Assembly (NCBI RefSeq): GCF_008831285.2
Contig: NC_045145.1
Coordinates: 21,964,040 to 22,028,039 of the forward strand
Reading direction: 5' to 3'
Length of the DNA stretch: 64,000 nt
From: Nymphaea colorata
Taxonomy: Eukaryota > Streptophyta > Magnoliopsida > Nymphaeales > Nymphaeaceae
The notes under the pieces were generated by a model, which saw nothing but the letters and a program-made list of their open reading frames with translations, did not search any database and had not been told where the DNA came from. How positions within the stretch are numbered: the first letter of the stretch is position 1; each line of letters begins with the position of its first letter. Shown piece by piece: positions 30,701-43,500 of this stretch. The position numbers and the translations under genes are program-made.

Positions 30701-32574
30701 ATTTATGTTGCAAATCATGAAGCATAATATACCATGAGTACTGATTCTCTCTCTCTCTCTCTCTTTTTTTTTCAGACTGATGCTGCCCACAGCTGGACAT
30801 GCATGGATCTTTATGTATTTGCAACTCCATACAGGGTAACATGGGACTACTATTTCACCTCCAGAGAGCACACGTTGGAGATTCAGTCATGGGAGGAACC
30901 TGCAGAACTAGAATATGTTTGTTGTCTTACTCTTGACCTTTTACCTTCCCAATATACATACTCTGACCAGGAGAAAAGGAAGATGATTGTATGTTTGGGT
31001 GTTGTCTTTACAGGTCAAGAAGAATGGTATATCAGTATTTCTCATGCCAGCAGGGATGCTTGGAACTTTGCTATCTCTTATAGATGTTTTACCCTTATTT
31101 TCGAACTCTGGCTGGGGCCAGAATGCAAACTTAGAGTTCCTAAAAAAGCACATGGGAGCAACATTTGAGAAACGTCCTCAGCCTTGGATCACAAATATTC
31201 GTCCTGAGGATGTTCATTCTGGAGATTTTTTGGCTGTATCAAAGATACGGGGTCGATGGGGTGGGTTTGAGACTCTGGAAAAATGGGTGACTGGGGCTTT
31301 TGCCGGGCACACTGCTGTTTGCTTAAAGGATGAGCAAGGAAATCTATGGGTGGGCGAATCTGGTCATGAGAATGAGAAGGTACAGACAACTGCTACGTTT
31401 GCATGTCATTGTCCTTTGTGTTATTTTTGCAAAGGCAATTCCTTGTCATAAAACTGCTCTGCTGTACCAGTGCTTGAATTGCAACATGCAGATTTTAACT
31501 TCATTGTTGTAAGATGAGACATTCTTATGATTAGCGTTGTTTTGAACAAATGTTGAAACTGTTGGTCTTCATGTGGAGAAGAGATGGGTTGGCGGTCTTT
31601 GTTAATTTGGTTTTTATCATGCAGGGAGAAGAAATTATTGTAGTGATTCCTTGGGATGAATGGTGGGAATTGGCACTTAAGGACAGCTCAAATCCTCAAA
31701 TAGCTCTGCTTCCTCTACATCCTGACCTACGTGCAAAGTTTAATAACACTGCAGCATGGGAATATGCACTGAGCATGACTGGGAAGCCATATGGTTATCA
31801 CAACATGATATTCAGCTGGATTGACACCATAGCTGACAACTACCCTCCACCTCTAGATTCTCATTTGGTCTGTATACCTTTGATATTGGTCACTACTTAA
31901 TCACTTGTTTATTTGATATTGTTGAGTTCGTTTTAGATTTTGCTAATATTGAATAATAATATCTTCTTTTTTACATGTTTAGCTCTCATAATGAAAAAGC
32001 CTAATTTTACATTTTTTATAAGTAAAATCTAGAGCCTGTAAAATGCATGCTTGCGTGGAGTTTTAAATTGCCTAACGTGTCAAATGAGCAAACCTTGAAT
32101 GTGTGTCTTCATTTGGTAATTTATGTCTTTTGACTGGAGTAGCAAATTGGCTCAATCTGGTTAGGGCTTTTGTGATTTTATAATTTATCAGGCTTCATTT
32201 CCGACCTGTCCTCTATTATACTTATCTCTTTGTTTCGACCAGTGTGTAACACCCTACTTCTACTTCCAAGTATAAGGACTTATTTTACTGATTATTTTGT
32301 GATTTTGTATTTCTTTACAGGTCATCTCTCATGTAAGTATAAGGACTTATTTACTGATTATTTTGTGATTATTCTTTGCAGGTCATTTCTTTCATGTCTA
32401 TGTGGACTAGGTTACAGCCAGATTATGCTGCAAATATGTGGAATGAAGCGCTAAATAAGCGTCTTGGTACTGAGGTGAATGCAGACTCTCTCTCTCTCTC
32501 TTCATGTATTGGGAGCTACGTTGTATGGACATGGACACAGAAAGGAGTGTCAAAAGTACACTTGGACACACCTA

Positions 32575-32611
<37 letters not shown>

Positions 32612-34985
32612 TATATATATATATATATTTAGAAAAATAACAAAATGCTAATTAAAAATCTGTTACTAACTATTAATGTCTTTATTTGTTTTAACATTTG
32701 TAATTTATTTTATATTAAGGTTACTTTGGTCTAACGAGAAATTTAATTAAAAAATAGTTTTCTTAAGAAAATTATTTTTTAGAATGACCCCGCTCATCTC
32801 CTTTTACAGGATGACGGTCCCCTATCATCCTTTTTAATGAATGACAAGGAGCAGAGAGAAAGAGGGGGGTGGGGAGAGAGAGAGAGAGAGAGAACAGACC
32901 TCCTGTTGACCTTCTTAAAAGGACAACTTGCCCTCTAGCATCGTTTAAAAAAGATGACATGGAGCTGTAGAAAGAGAGGGAGAGAGAAGCGGGTTTGCAT
33001 AAACAAAAAAGAGAGGGAAATGAGAAGAAAAGAGAAGGGGAAGTGAGAGAAGGGGGAAAAAGGAAAAGTGGGTGGAAAAAAGTGACATGGCTGCTGGACA
33101 TTATCCTAGTTCAAAAATGAAATGTCTCAGAAGTGTCGACAAGTGTTGGTGTTGGTGTCGGACACAGCCAGACACTGACAGTTCATATTTTTTAAAGTGT
33201 CCATGCAACATAGATTGAGAGTAAGTATTCAAGAGGCGATGGAACAAAAAGCAGATTTTGTTTCTGGAGACTGCAAAAGAGGGGAAAAGCACCTCAGTGA
33301 ATATGCTTGTCAAAGGTGGAGAGGAATAGGGAAGCAGGGGTGGTTGGATCGATGGAAAAAAAGCCATGAAATCAATATATGGTAATTTATGTTGTATAGG
33401 TATGGATATAGGTGCCGGTATGAGTACTAGAATGAAGTATTTTTAAAAGACTTGGGTATGGGGACACTACAGTGCATATTTATAATTATCCATTTTCTTC
33501 ACAAAAAATAAGATTTTAAACAAACAAAACAACACATTCATGATTCAAACTTATAGCTTTGTCTAGAAAATAAAATAACAACAACATATGATGCTTCAAG
33601 CTAGGTATATGCTGTGTAAATTTGTGGGTCATATGCTTTACACAATATCAAGAAATCATGCTACTTATGTACAGTGATACCTAATTACAAATAAATGCCC
33701 AATTTTGGACGGTCTTGGACTTGGTCAAGTTGGATCAAGTCCAAAAATGGGCTGATTCTGTCTGCTATGGCCTTCACCGTACCCAAGGCCTTACCGGTAC
33801 CTGTACCATTATTGAACCGGTTCGACACAGGTGCTCACGTCCTAGATGATGATTAAACAAACAAACTATATATATATATCTATATATATATATATATATA
33901 TATATGTCTTATGGGGGTACATATGTCTTTGAGTACTGGCATTTCAAGGCATGAATGGATAAGTGGATTGGGGAAGGGAAGCACGATATTCCATTTGCCT
34001 GTCAGTTATTTACCTGTTTTTTCTTTATTCTAACACATTTTAGTAGGAATCAAATGTTGACGGTATAATTGCAGATTATGTTCACCAAGAACTGTCAAAT
34101 TTTGTTCTTTGTCTATTTGAAATTGTACCTTTATGTACATGTGTGTGTGTGTCCATGAAATAAACATGAGGATTGCATCATTACATGGTGTTATTTATGC
34201 ATTTAATCAACTTAAGAGTTTTTATAGTCTCATATGTAAAGTTGTTTTTTCAAATTAGACTTATCCAACTTTTTGAACTTCAGTTCGAAGTACATTAATT
34301 GGTTTGACTCATAATCAGTTACATAGCTTTTATATTTATTTTAGTCTGCATATTTCTATTTCTATATATTTATATGTTCGATAAGATGTGCAACATGCTC
34401 ACATTGATTGTTAATGCATTGAATCGCTGGTTGAGATTAGCTTTGAAAAATTTTTCTTGTCAATACAGCTTTTCTGCCTTTCTTGTTCCAGGACTTGGAT
34501 TTACGAGGAATACTTTCTGAATGCGAGAATCGTGGCATAACCTTTGATGAATTGCTTACCGTCCCTGAACAAGATGAGTGGGTGTATAGTGATGGGAAGT
34601 CAACAACTTGTGTGGTATTTATTCTTGAAATGTACAAAGCTGCTGGCTTATTTGAACCTATGTCCAGCTCTATTCAGGTCACGGAATTCACGGTAAGTGT
34701 AAATCATTGTTGCTCCCGTTTAATTTTCATGAAGTTCTTGTCTGATATCACAGAACCTGTTTTCTGTATCTGCAGATCCGCGATGCCTACATGCTTAAAA
34801 TATTTGAGAATAATGGTAGCCGTTTGCCAAGCTGGTGTAGGGCCAAAGATGGGCAACCTTTCTGTCAGATATTGGGAGAGTACTACATGGAGTTTCCTGA
34901 ATATAACACCATTCGACCGTATTCACGTATGAACGAGAACTGCCCCTCCCTGCCACCAACCTACAAGAGACCACTAGGTTGTTGA
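27751..34985 (+). CDS. Conserved plant secretory protein of unknown function, possible permuted papain-like fold
   Basis: Seven exons, all phase 0: 27751-28086, 30776-30916, 31014-31379, 31625-31867, 32382-32474, 34492-34692, 34776-34985; 529 aa. Residues 1-33 form a signal peptide (SSSSSFFFFLYFTVWFGISDA). It is full length and close to the plant family I recall (At4g27020/At5g54870 type, sometimes labelled inositol-1,4,5-trisphosphate 5-phosphatase). I see no phosphatase motif and do not adopt that name. Blocks include HSWTCMDLYVFATPYRVTWDYYF, SGDFLAVSKIRGRWGGFE, GHTAVCLKDEQGNLWVGES (His258), GKPYGYHN and KSTTCVVFILEMYKAAGLF (Cys433). The order GDxxAV...GHTAV...TTCVxFxxxxYxxAG resembles circularly permuted NlpC/P60-like proteins, where His precedes Cys. 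Several Cys residues and N-glycosylation motifs fit an ER or apoplast protein. The enzymatic idea is inference. Confidence 0.92.
28087..30775 (+). other. First intron of the unknown-function gene
   Basis: A 2.7-kb intron starting GTGGAG and ending in a (CT)n tract followed by TTTTTTTTCAG. It holds open frames on both strands (for example 29731-29324 on the - strand, 135 codons) with no recognisable motif. I see no supported gene within it. Confidence 0.8.
32268..32390 (+). repeat. Tandem duplication of the exon 5 splice acceptor
   Basis: A unit of about 60-67 bp starting AAGTATAAGGACTTAT and running through the polypyrimidine tract and acceptor into GTCAT(C/T)TCT occurs twice in tandem. The second copy carries the acceptor of exon 5 (AG at 32380-32381). 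The first copy has its own good acceptor (CTTTACAG, ending 32320), followed 12 nt later by a GTAAGT donor. Confidence 0.9.
32516..33213. mobile_element. Terminal-inverted-repeat element in intron 5
   Basis: The left end CTACGTTGTATGGACA is mirrored at the right end, where the other strand reads CTATGTTGCATGGACA. The element is flanked by ATTGGGAG (32508-32515) and ATTGAGAG (33214-33221), an 8-bp target duplication with one mismatch. The core holds TA and TAA repeats and a long purine-rich tract, with no coding region. Eight-bp duplications suggest a hAT-type, or else MULE-type, non-autonomous element. The subterminal GTGTC/GACAC motifs are a common style in plant dispersed repeats. Confidence 0.7.
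33388..33850. repeat. Possible second dispersed element in intron 5
   Basis: The stretch from TATGTTGTATAGGTATGG to the ACCGGTTCGACACAGG region has the same terminal flavour as the element just upstream and contains GGTACCGGTA-like motifs near its right end. I could not define clear ends or a target duplication. Confidence 0.3.
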
Positions 34986-36809
34986 ATCCAATGATATGTC
35001 CATTCCTTGGTCTCTCCCTCATATCACTTGCCTTATCATCTGGCGAGCAGATTCAGTCGTAGGTTTGTCTCGCAAGCAACTGCTGCACGAAAGCATGTAA
35101 ATAGATTTAGACCACTGTTCAAAGGCAGTCTAATCTTTATTGCTTCTTCTGCAATGGAAAGGCCGCCTGTACTATACATGTTCAAAGTTGAGTTTAACAA
35201 CCATGAACAATCGCTATCTTTACGGATGATATATAATAAATACCGCTGCATTACGTGCAACATGGTCTCCTATTGTATCGACTGAGAAATTGTGGAGTAT
35301 TCATGTCCCATAGTGCCCTTCATATTTGCCCTAACGTGGCATAACCACCTGCTTAATGAACTGCTTTGTGGCATAACCATCAGCCATTTTTTTAAACTTT
35401 AAAAACTTATTATCATTTTTTGTGGGTTACTCTTCTTAATTCAAATTTAGTTCTTTGAAAGCAACTCCTCGCATGCGGCTTGATTGATCTGATTTTTGGA
35501 ATGCCTGCCATCAAGGCACAAGATACCTGATTATTAGTTCAACAATGTGGAAATTTAGGAAAGAAAACTAAACGTAAGTCAATAAAAAATTATACGCTTT
35601 ACATTTTAATGTTACTGGAAACACACGTAAATTTTGCAATGTCATTTGAAAGTAAAAGTTCTATCAGTTAACTCTAGGTTATGACTAACTTACATGATAA
35701 AAATAACTAAACCATCCTTAACAAAAACAGACTTAAATCATTAATAAACAATTTGCATTGTTTTCCTTTTCTACTGTTCCTAATAATACTAATGCACGAT
35801 TCGTTATAACCAAATTACTTAGTTCTTTTTTTGCTATCTAATTGATAACTTAATGTTTTAGTTCTTTTATTGCCATCTAATAGATAAGTTAATGTTTTCT
35901 TAATAATGCTCAAAATCCACCGAAGAAGAGACTAATTGAATTCAAAAACCAGGAGTGTTTTTTATGCATTTTTCAGGAAGTGAAATGATAATTTTCCGCT
36001 AAGTTGGCTGATGGGTTCTTTAGTTAACTATGAAAAATTTAAGTACTTCCAGTACTTGATGTTCTGACAGTTCAACAAGGGGGAACGTTGCTCTTCTTGA
36101 TCCATTTCATCAACAAATAACCTTCTTTTGTAATTAACTCTTAATTTTACAACATGTCTGCGCCTTAATCTAGATTGCTCACTTAACAACATTGTCTCTT
36201 AAAAGAGAAAAGCTGAAGAACATTTTAGAAAGCAATAATCAACAACAGTTGTTGGATGCTTTTAGTTTTATGATGACGAAGTTTTCGCTCCAATGTTAGA
36301 TGCAAATTTTGTGGTGATAAGGCAGTGAAAAATGCTTTTCCACTGGCTGCAAGCGAAGTTACGATCCAGTCGCCCGGTGTTTCAGACAACGCGCATGTTG
36401 TGTGTGCCCTCTGATACATTTGTCAACGCTGATGATAGTAGCGCGAGGAAGAGGCCAGGGAAGTAAGAATGAGATAATACGGTTCAACTGGCAAAGCGAG
36501 CCTCCAACAGGGCGTTTTCTGAATCCATGTGATCTATATTTGGTCCAAAGTATGCAGGATTTTAGGGTTTCACGTTACTTGATGTTTCCCGTTACCAAGC
36601 TACAAAGCCGGTCACTCGACGCTCGTTCAAGATGCAGCACCTGGCACCTGACCTCTTTGTCTAGGCTTTGGAAATGATGTTTACTTTTTCTCTTTCTATC
36701 TTCTTTTCTTCCGGATTTGGTTTGAAGATGAATACTGTCTACTTTCCGCGAAGAAACCGTAGCGGGGTTCACTTGTAAGAACAAATTGAAACCTTTCTGT
36801 TTCTTTGGC
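34986..36809. other. Intergenic region before alpha-mannosidase II
   Basis: AT-rich sequence that should hold the 3' UTR of the upstream gene and the promoter of the alpha-mannosidase II gene. No gene or transposon is recognised. Sequence becomes less AT-rich over the last 500 bp. Confidence 0.6.
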
Positions 36810-39800
36810 ATGGCGGGCAGGCGTGGTGCTCAGACACTCCCCTACTCAAAGGTCAAAACGAAGACCAGCAGAAGAAGGAAGAGCCAACTGCGCGATTTCC
36901 TCTCGACCAACATCTTCTGTATAGGAATCATCGTCTCCCTCGGTGTCTTCATCGTTGTTGTCCTCAGATACGGAATTCCGATACCCCCTTCTACTAGACC
37001 TCAAAATTCTTCCTACCCGCCCTTTTCTCGACGCAAGAGTTCACCCTTACAGAGATTCACCTCATTGAATGGCACATATTCACCTGTAGACATCAGCACA
37101 AAGGGCCTCTATGACAAGATTCAGTTCTTGGACGTGGATGGGGGCCCTTGGAAGCAAGGATGGGTGGTGAAGTATAAGGGAGATGAGTGGAACGATGAGA
37201 AATTGAAGGTCTTCGTCGTGCCGCATTCCCATAACGATCCAGGATGGAAGCTCACCGTGGAAGAGTATTATATGCGTCAATCTCGACATATATTGGATAC
37301 CATCGTCGAGACTCTTTCAAAGGTAACTCCACACCTGAACCTATTCCGTGTCTAAGTTTTCGTGTCTTATGACTGCCTGCGTGGTGGTTTGAATTCATTG
37401 GGTTGATGGTTGGTCGAAATTGATCGGTTACGAATCTGTGCAATGGGAGCCTGATCTCTGTTCCTTTTGTTAGTCGTTTTTATGAAATGGGCCAATTAAG
37501 AGTTGTATGGCCTCAGATTTTTTATTCTTTTGTTTGGGAATTGCTTCGGACTTGCTAGGCTGTAGGCTTCCAAGATTTCCATGGTTCTGCTTGTGAGAGA
37601 AGATTCTGGTGCTGTGTTTGATGAGCTTAGGGAGTTGGATCCAACCGTTAAGATTGTAAACTACTTTTGTTGCCAAGGGAACCTTTATAGCAGGATTGTG
37701 ATAACTGATAAGGCTGGAAATGGCAGGATACTCGGCGAAAGTTCATCTGGGAGGAGATGTCATATCTGGAAAGGTGGTGGAGGGACGCTTCGGAATCAAA
37801 GAAACAGAGTCTGATTAATTTGGTAAAGAATGGGCAGCTGGAGATTGTTGGAGGCGGCTGGGTGATGAATGATGAGGTAACTTTTTTGAAACGGAACTAC
37901 TCGGCGATCTTTTGTTGAAAAAAAAAAAAGTGATCGCTTGATCTGACTTATGATGCATAAACTTAGAAGAAAAGATAGTAGCACATGAGGATCATTGAAC
38001 CAGCTTTCGGAACTGTAAATCGTGCCTTGTCATTTTGAAGTTCCTTCAGATATTTTACACCCGTTAAGAAATGGATTTTTTTTGTGGGTGGGGGGTGGGG
38101 GGGGGGGGGGGAGGAGTCTTTGCTGAATGCAGCTCTCAAATCTTTTACAATTGGAACCTAGGGGGAACCTTAACCAGGACTGATCGATTAATCATTTGAC
38201 AACGCAGAAAAATGTAAAACGCTTATTCCAAGTCTGCCTTTCTGTGCGTATTTTTTAGGGAAAATAAAAGAGTTGAAGGTAAAAGGTCTTCTTTTATCAT
38301 TGGAGATCAATGTATTAGGCGGTTAACTGAGGACTCTATAGATCTTCTCTATCATATTAACTCATTCATCAACCTTGTTCTGATTCATCTTGATGCTTTA
38401 GCATTTTTTTTTATGTCCCAAACCTCATAGTTCAGTTAATTAATGATTGGCTTGGGCAGTTGTGCTGAAGAAGAAATATTTAGTTCTTTTTTCCTGCATT
38501 TTCTTTACTATTTTCGTGAGTTTTTCCTTCATATAGTGACCATTATAATCAAGATGCATAGGCAGCTTTACAAACTTGCACTCTTTGGCAGTTGTTTTTT
38601 GAATAGTTGGCCTTTTTCACATTTTAGCTACTGTTCTTCTTAAAGCTATCTATGCATCAAAACTATCAAAAAGATAAAAGTTTATACATGAAACAGTTCT
38701 CTTGGTCGTGCCTTGGGAAGTCTTTTTCTAGAGCACCCAACCACCAGCTTTGACATGGCTGACCATCTTCTGCAAAGGCTATTGGTTGCTGAACTGTAAA
38801 AAATTATTGAACCTGTGTGCATCTAGATCCTTGGACATGCTCTTCCATCTCAGAAAGTGACACAAGCACAAGTTGCTGAAAGAAACACATTAGATTTTTA
38901 TGGACTTCACATGCCACCAGAAAATGGTATAAATTTTTAGACCCTTATCCATTGAACACGATGGTGTAATTTTCCTACGACACATAAATTGTAGGAATGA
39001 ATATATAATCTGTAAATTAGTTCAACACTCAATTTTTGAAAATTTCCTGATGATTCAAATTCTCTTGGTACTGGTGATTGATTATATGGACAGGCAGGGA
39101 ATGCCATGCTTTACATGGCACCTGATGATTCCAATTTTCTTGCAAAGTGGATGTATCAATTTTCTTGCAAAGTGGATGTATCTTGCAAGTTCTTGTTTGT
39201 CCATTACAAAAAAGGGTTCCTGACAGTCTTATTTGTTGTTCCAGGCAAACTCACACTATTTTGCTATTATTGAGCAGGTACGCTCTCCATCTCTCTTTCT
39301 CTCTCTCCCCTCTCTTGGTATCACGTTTGATGTCTCTGTGATTGTGCACCGGAGTGGTTTTTACCCTCCTCGTCTCTATCTGATAGGTCAAGTTTGTGGG
39401 GTACTGGGCCTGGTGGCCCTTCAGTTTCTTTTCTGTTTCTTTGGTTCAGTTTTTTGGTGGTATAATGATCTTGTATCGGGCTTGTTGGTTTTTCTTATAA
39501 TGTTGAAATATCTACTCTCTCTCTCTCTCTCTCTCTCCAGCTGGTCTAAATGAAAGACTGTAAGCATGTGGATAGACTTGCTAGTTTTCTTAGTATTTTC
39601 TTCATTATGATTTTAGTTCATGTAATTTTATCTATTATAATCTTCAAACTTTTCTTTTCATGTGATACAGTTAAACATAAAATAAACAAAGGATGTTTTA
39701 CATGACAATAGATCATCATTTGCATTCGCAAAGATAGCTGAAACTTGAAAAGACACGTGGGTGGGGAGTGTTGACATCGTCTGCCTGAAATGCATCTCAA

Positions 39801-40561
39801 AATAAAGGGCGTGGAAGTATTTGCTGGGTTTGTGCTTTCTAAGCTATGTATCATTGACACATCAAAAGAAGGGACAGATGCAGTTGCTTCATCATAGGAT
39901 TTTGTAATTTCTGGCTGTATCTGATCTGGTCCAACTCCATTTTTCCATGAATTATGTTGATCCAAAACTAATGCTCATTGAACCTGTGACAGCTATACAC
40001 AAATGAGGTTGCTGGCAGGTTTTAGACATAGTCAGATCAACTATCTGTCTAACTGGACTCGTTTGTCCAGGGTGTTTGCAGTTTCATGTCTTTAAGTTAT
40101 TTCATTGCAACTGCAAATTGTCTTATCACATTCACAAACCACTTTAGTCAGATTAAGAAAATAGGAGATTGGAAGATGGCCTCCTTAAATCCCAGGTTGT
40201 GTCATGTGTGTTCTATCTCCCTTGTAATCAATCATGTTTACAGGTGTCTTCAGCAAAACTAACTCCATGGTTCTGGATTTTATGGGTAAAAAATACAGTG
40301 AATCAATTTCCTTGGACATGCAAATAGGGTCTTATTATATGAAAATGTTCGAATTCTTTTTCTTTTATCATTTTCGTCAATATTCAAAATTTCAAATCCA
40401 TATAAATCTAACCTATATATTGAAAATTTTGATTCAAAATCCATGGCCGAGTTTCTTGACCCAGAAGGAAGTTAATTTTTTGAAAGAAGCTTAGGGATAT
40501 ATTTTTTGGCAGTAGGATGGTGTCCTAACTCCTAAGATTTGGAGTGTGACCATTCCCTATC

Positions 40562-40592
<31 letters not shown>

Positions 40593-43500
40593 TATATGTT
40601 GAGTATATATATGCATGTATGCACTATGAATCTATTCCAATATACATAAAATATATCAACTGGGTTTATTGAAAACTGAAACCATTGTTGCATCCTCTGC
40701 ACCCATTTCCCTGGTTCTTGCGCAACTTGGACCCATTGACATAGGTCAGTTATGTCAATGACTATTAAAAATGACTATTAGTAAGAAAGGTAGAACATTT
40801 TTCTATTTGGCAGACTAAAAGTGACATCGATCTTACTGCAGATGCATTTTTTCTCAAGAATTCTCCTTTCCAGTATTTAACATGTTCTGCTTTGAGATAT
40901 CTTTCACCATTCAAACATTATCTATTAAATCATGTCACTGACATATTCATGTCATCTCGTGACATTTATGAAGAAATTCTAAAGAGTCATAACTCATAAT
41001 TTAGTAGATGTATATTTGTTTTTCATTTATTAGTTTTCAGTATGCATCTATTTATGAATTTTATACCATGAGAAAAAACTGTTATGCTTTTCTTTTTTTA
41101 ATTTTTAATGTTATATTTCAGAGAATAGCTTCAAAAACTCTTGAGCTTATCTTTTGGATTACTTTTTTTCCTTTTATGGAAAAAAAATATTGTGTTAATT
41201 CTGTTTATGAATTAGTTACCAAATTGTAATATATAGTGGTGGTTAAAGCCATTTTACATCCGTAATCCTTGTGTTCCAGATGATGGAAGGGAACATGTGG
41301 TTGGCTGATAATGTTGGGGTTGTTCCTAAAAATGCTTGGGCTATTGATCCATTTGGTTACTCTGCCACAATGGCATACTTACTTCGTCGTATGGGTTTCG
41401 AGAACATGCTCATACAAAGGACTCATTACGAGGTGAAGAAGGAACTTGCACTGCACCAGAATCTGGAATTTTTGTGGCGGCAGGTTTGGGATTTGGAAGG
41501 AACAGCTGATATATTTGTTCATATGATGCCTTTTTATTCTTATGATGTGCCACACACTTGTGGGCCAGAACCTGCTGTCTGTTGCCAGTTTGATTTTGCT
41601 CGGACTCATGGCTTTAGCTATGAGTTCTGTCCATGGGGTGAACATCCAGTCGAAACTAACCCATCCAATGTGCAAGAAAGAGCCTTGAAGTTGTTAGATC
41701 AATATAGGAAAAAGTCTACTCTTTACAGAACAAATACCCTTCTTATACCTCTTGGGGATGATTTTAGGTATGTTACTGTAGATGAAGCAGAAGCTCAATT
41801 CAGAAATTACCAGCTATTATTTGATTATATCAATTCAAATCCATCTCTGAATGCTGAGGCAATGTTTGGCACGCTGGAAGACTATTTTCAAACTCTCCGT
41901 GCAGAGGCAGAAAGAATAAACTTTTCTCGAGCTGGGGAACTTGGTTCCGAGGAACTTGAAGGTTTTCCTTCATTATCAGGTGACTTCTTCACCTATGCTG
42001 ACAGGCAACAAGATTACTGGAGTGGTTATTATGTTTCAAGGCCATTCTTTAAGGCTGTTGATCGTGTGTTGGAGGAAACTCTCCGAGCATCTGAAATTAT
42101 GTTTGCACTAGTGATGGCTTACTGCCAGAGACACTCGTGTGCTAAGTTTCCCATCAATTTCTCAGACAAATTGACAGCAGCAAGAAGGAATCTAGCACTC
42201 TTTCAGCACCATGATGGTGTAACGGGGACTGCAAAAGACCATGTAGTTGAAGATTATGGACTTCGAATGCATACTTCTTTAGACGATCTGAAAATATTCA
42301 TGTCTAAGTCTGTTGAGGTATTGCTTAACATCCATAATAACAAGTCCGCACCAAGTTTGGTATCTCAGTTTGAGGCAGAGGAGGTGAGATCAAAGTACAA
42401 TGTTCAACCTGTACATCGTGTGATAGAAGTCTCTGAGGGTAGTGCACAATCAATTGTGCTTTTTAATCCTTTAGAACAAAGCAGGGAAGAAATTGTAATG
42501 GTCATTGTCACAGATCCAGATATTTGTGTTTTGTCATCCAACTGGTCCTCTGTGAGGAGTCAGATTGCTCCTGAGTTGCAGCATGAAAAAGACAAATTAT
42601 TCACTGAGAAGCATCGTGTTTTCTGGAGAGCTTCTGTTCCCCCATTGGGTTTGCAGACTTATTATATTGCCAATGGCTATGCTGGATGTGAGAAACCAAG
42701 GCACTCAAAATTGAAAATATTTGCTGGATTAGAGCCTGTGTCTTGTCCTGCTTCTTACACTTGTTCAAAACTGGTGGAGGACACTGTAGAGGTTCAGAAC
42801 CACTTGCATACACTTACATTTGATACCAAGCATGGTCTTTTGCAGAAAGTCACTAATCATAAAGATCACTCTGTAACAATTGTCGAGGAAGAAATTGGTA
42901 TGTATTCTAGCATGGGAAGTGGGGCATATCTTTTCAAGCCTACTGGTGAAGCACAACCTATTATTCAGGCAGGTGGGAGGTTGGTAATATCAGAAGGCCC
43001 CCTCATGCAAGAAGTCTATTCATACCCCAAGGTATCATGGGAAGATACTCCTATTTCATATAGCACTCGTATCTATAATGGGGAAAACACAGTTCAAGGA
43101 TTCTTTATTGAGAAGGAATACCATGTTGATCTTCTTGATTCCAACTTCAATGACAGGGAGTTAATTGCTAGGTTCAAGACCGAAATAGAAAACAAACAAA
43201 TCTTTTATTCAGATCTGAATGGTTTTCAGATGAGCCGTAGGGAAACCTATGATAAGATTCCTTTACAGGGCAATTATTATCCTATGCCTTCCCTTGCTTT
43301 CTTGCAGAATTCAGAAGGTCACAGGTTTTCCATTCATTCACGACAATCACTGGGTGTGGCAAGCCTTAGAAATGGTTGGCTTGAGATTATGCTGGACAGA
43401 CGATTAACTCAGGATGATGGTAGAGGTCTTGGCCAAGGTGTGCTGGATAACCGTCCTATGAATGTCATTTTTCATCTTCTAATAGAAAAAAAGGTTTCCG

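Noticed and set aside
32772-33101. 109-codon - strand frame rich in Ser/Phe/Leu
   Set aside because: It is the translation of a purine-rich low-complexity tract inside a transposon-like element.
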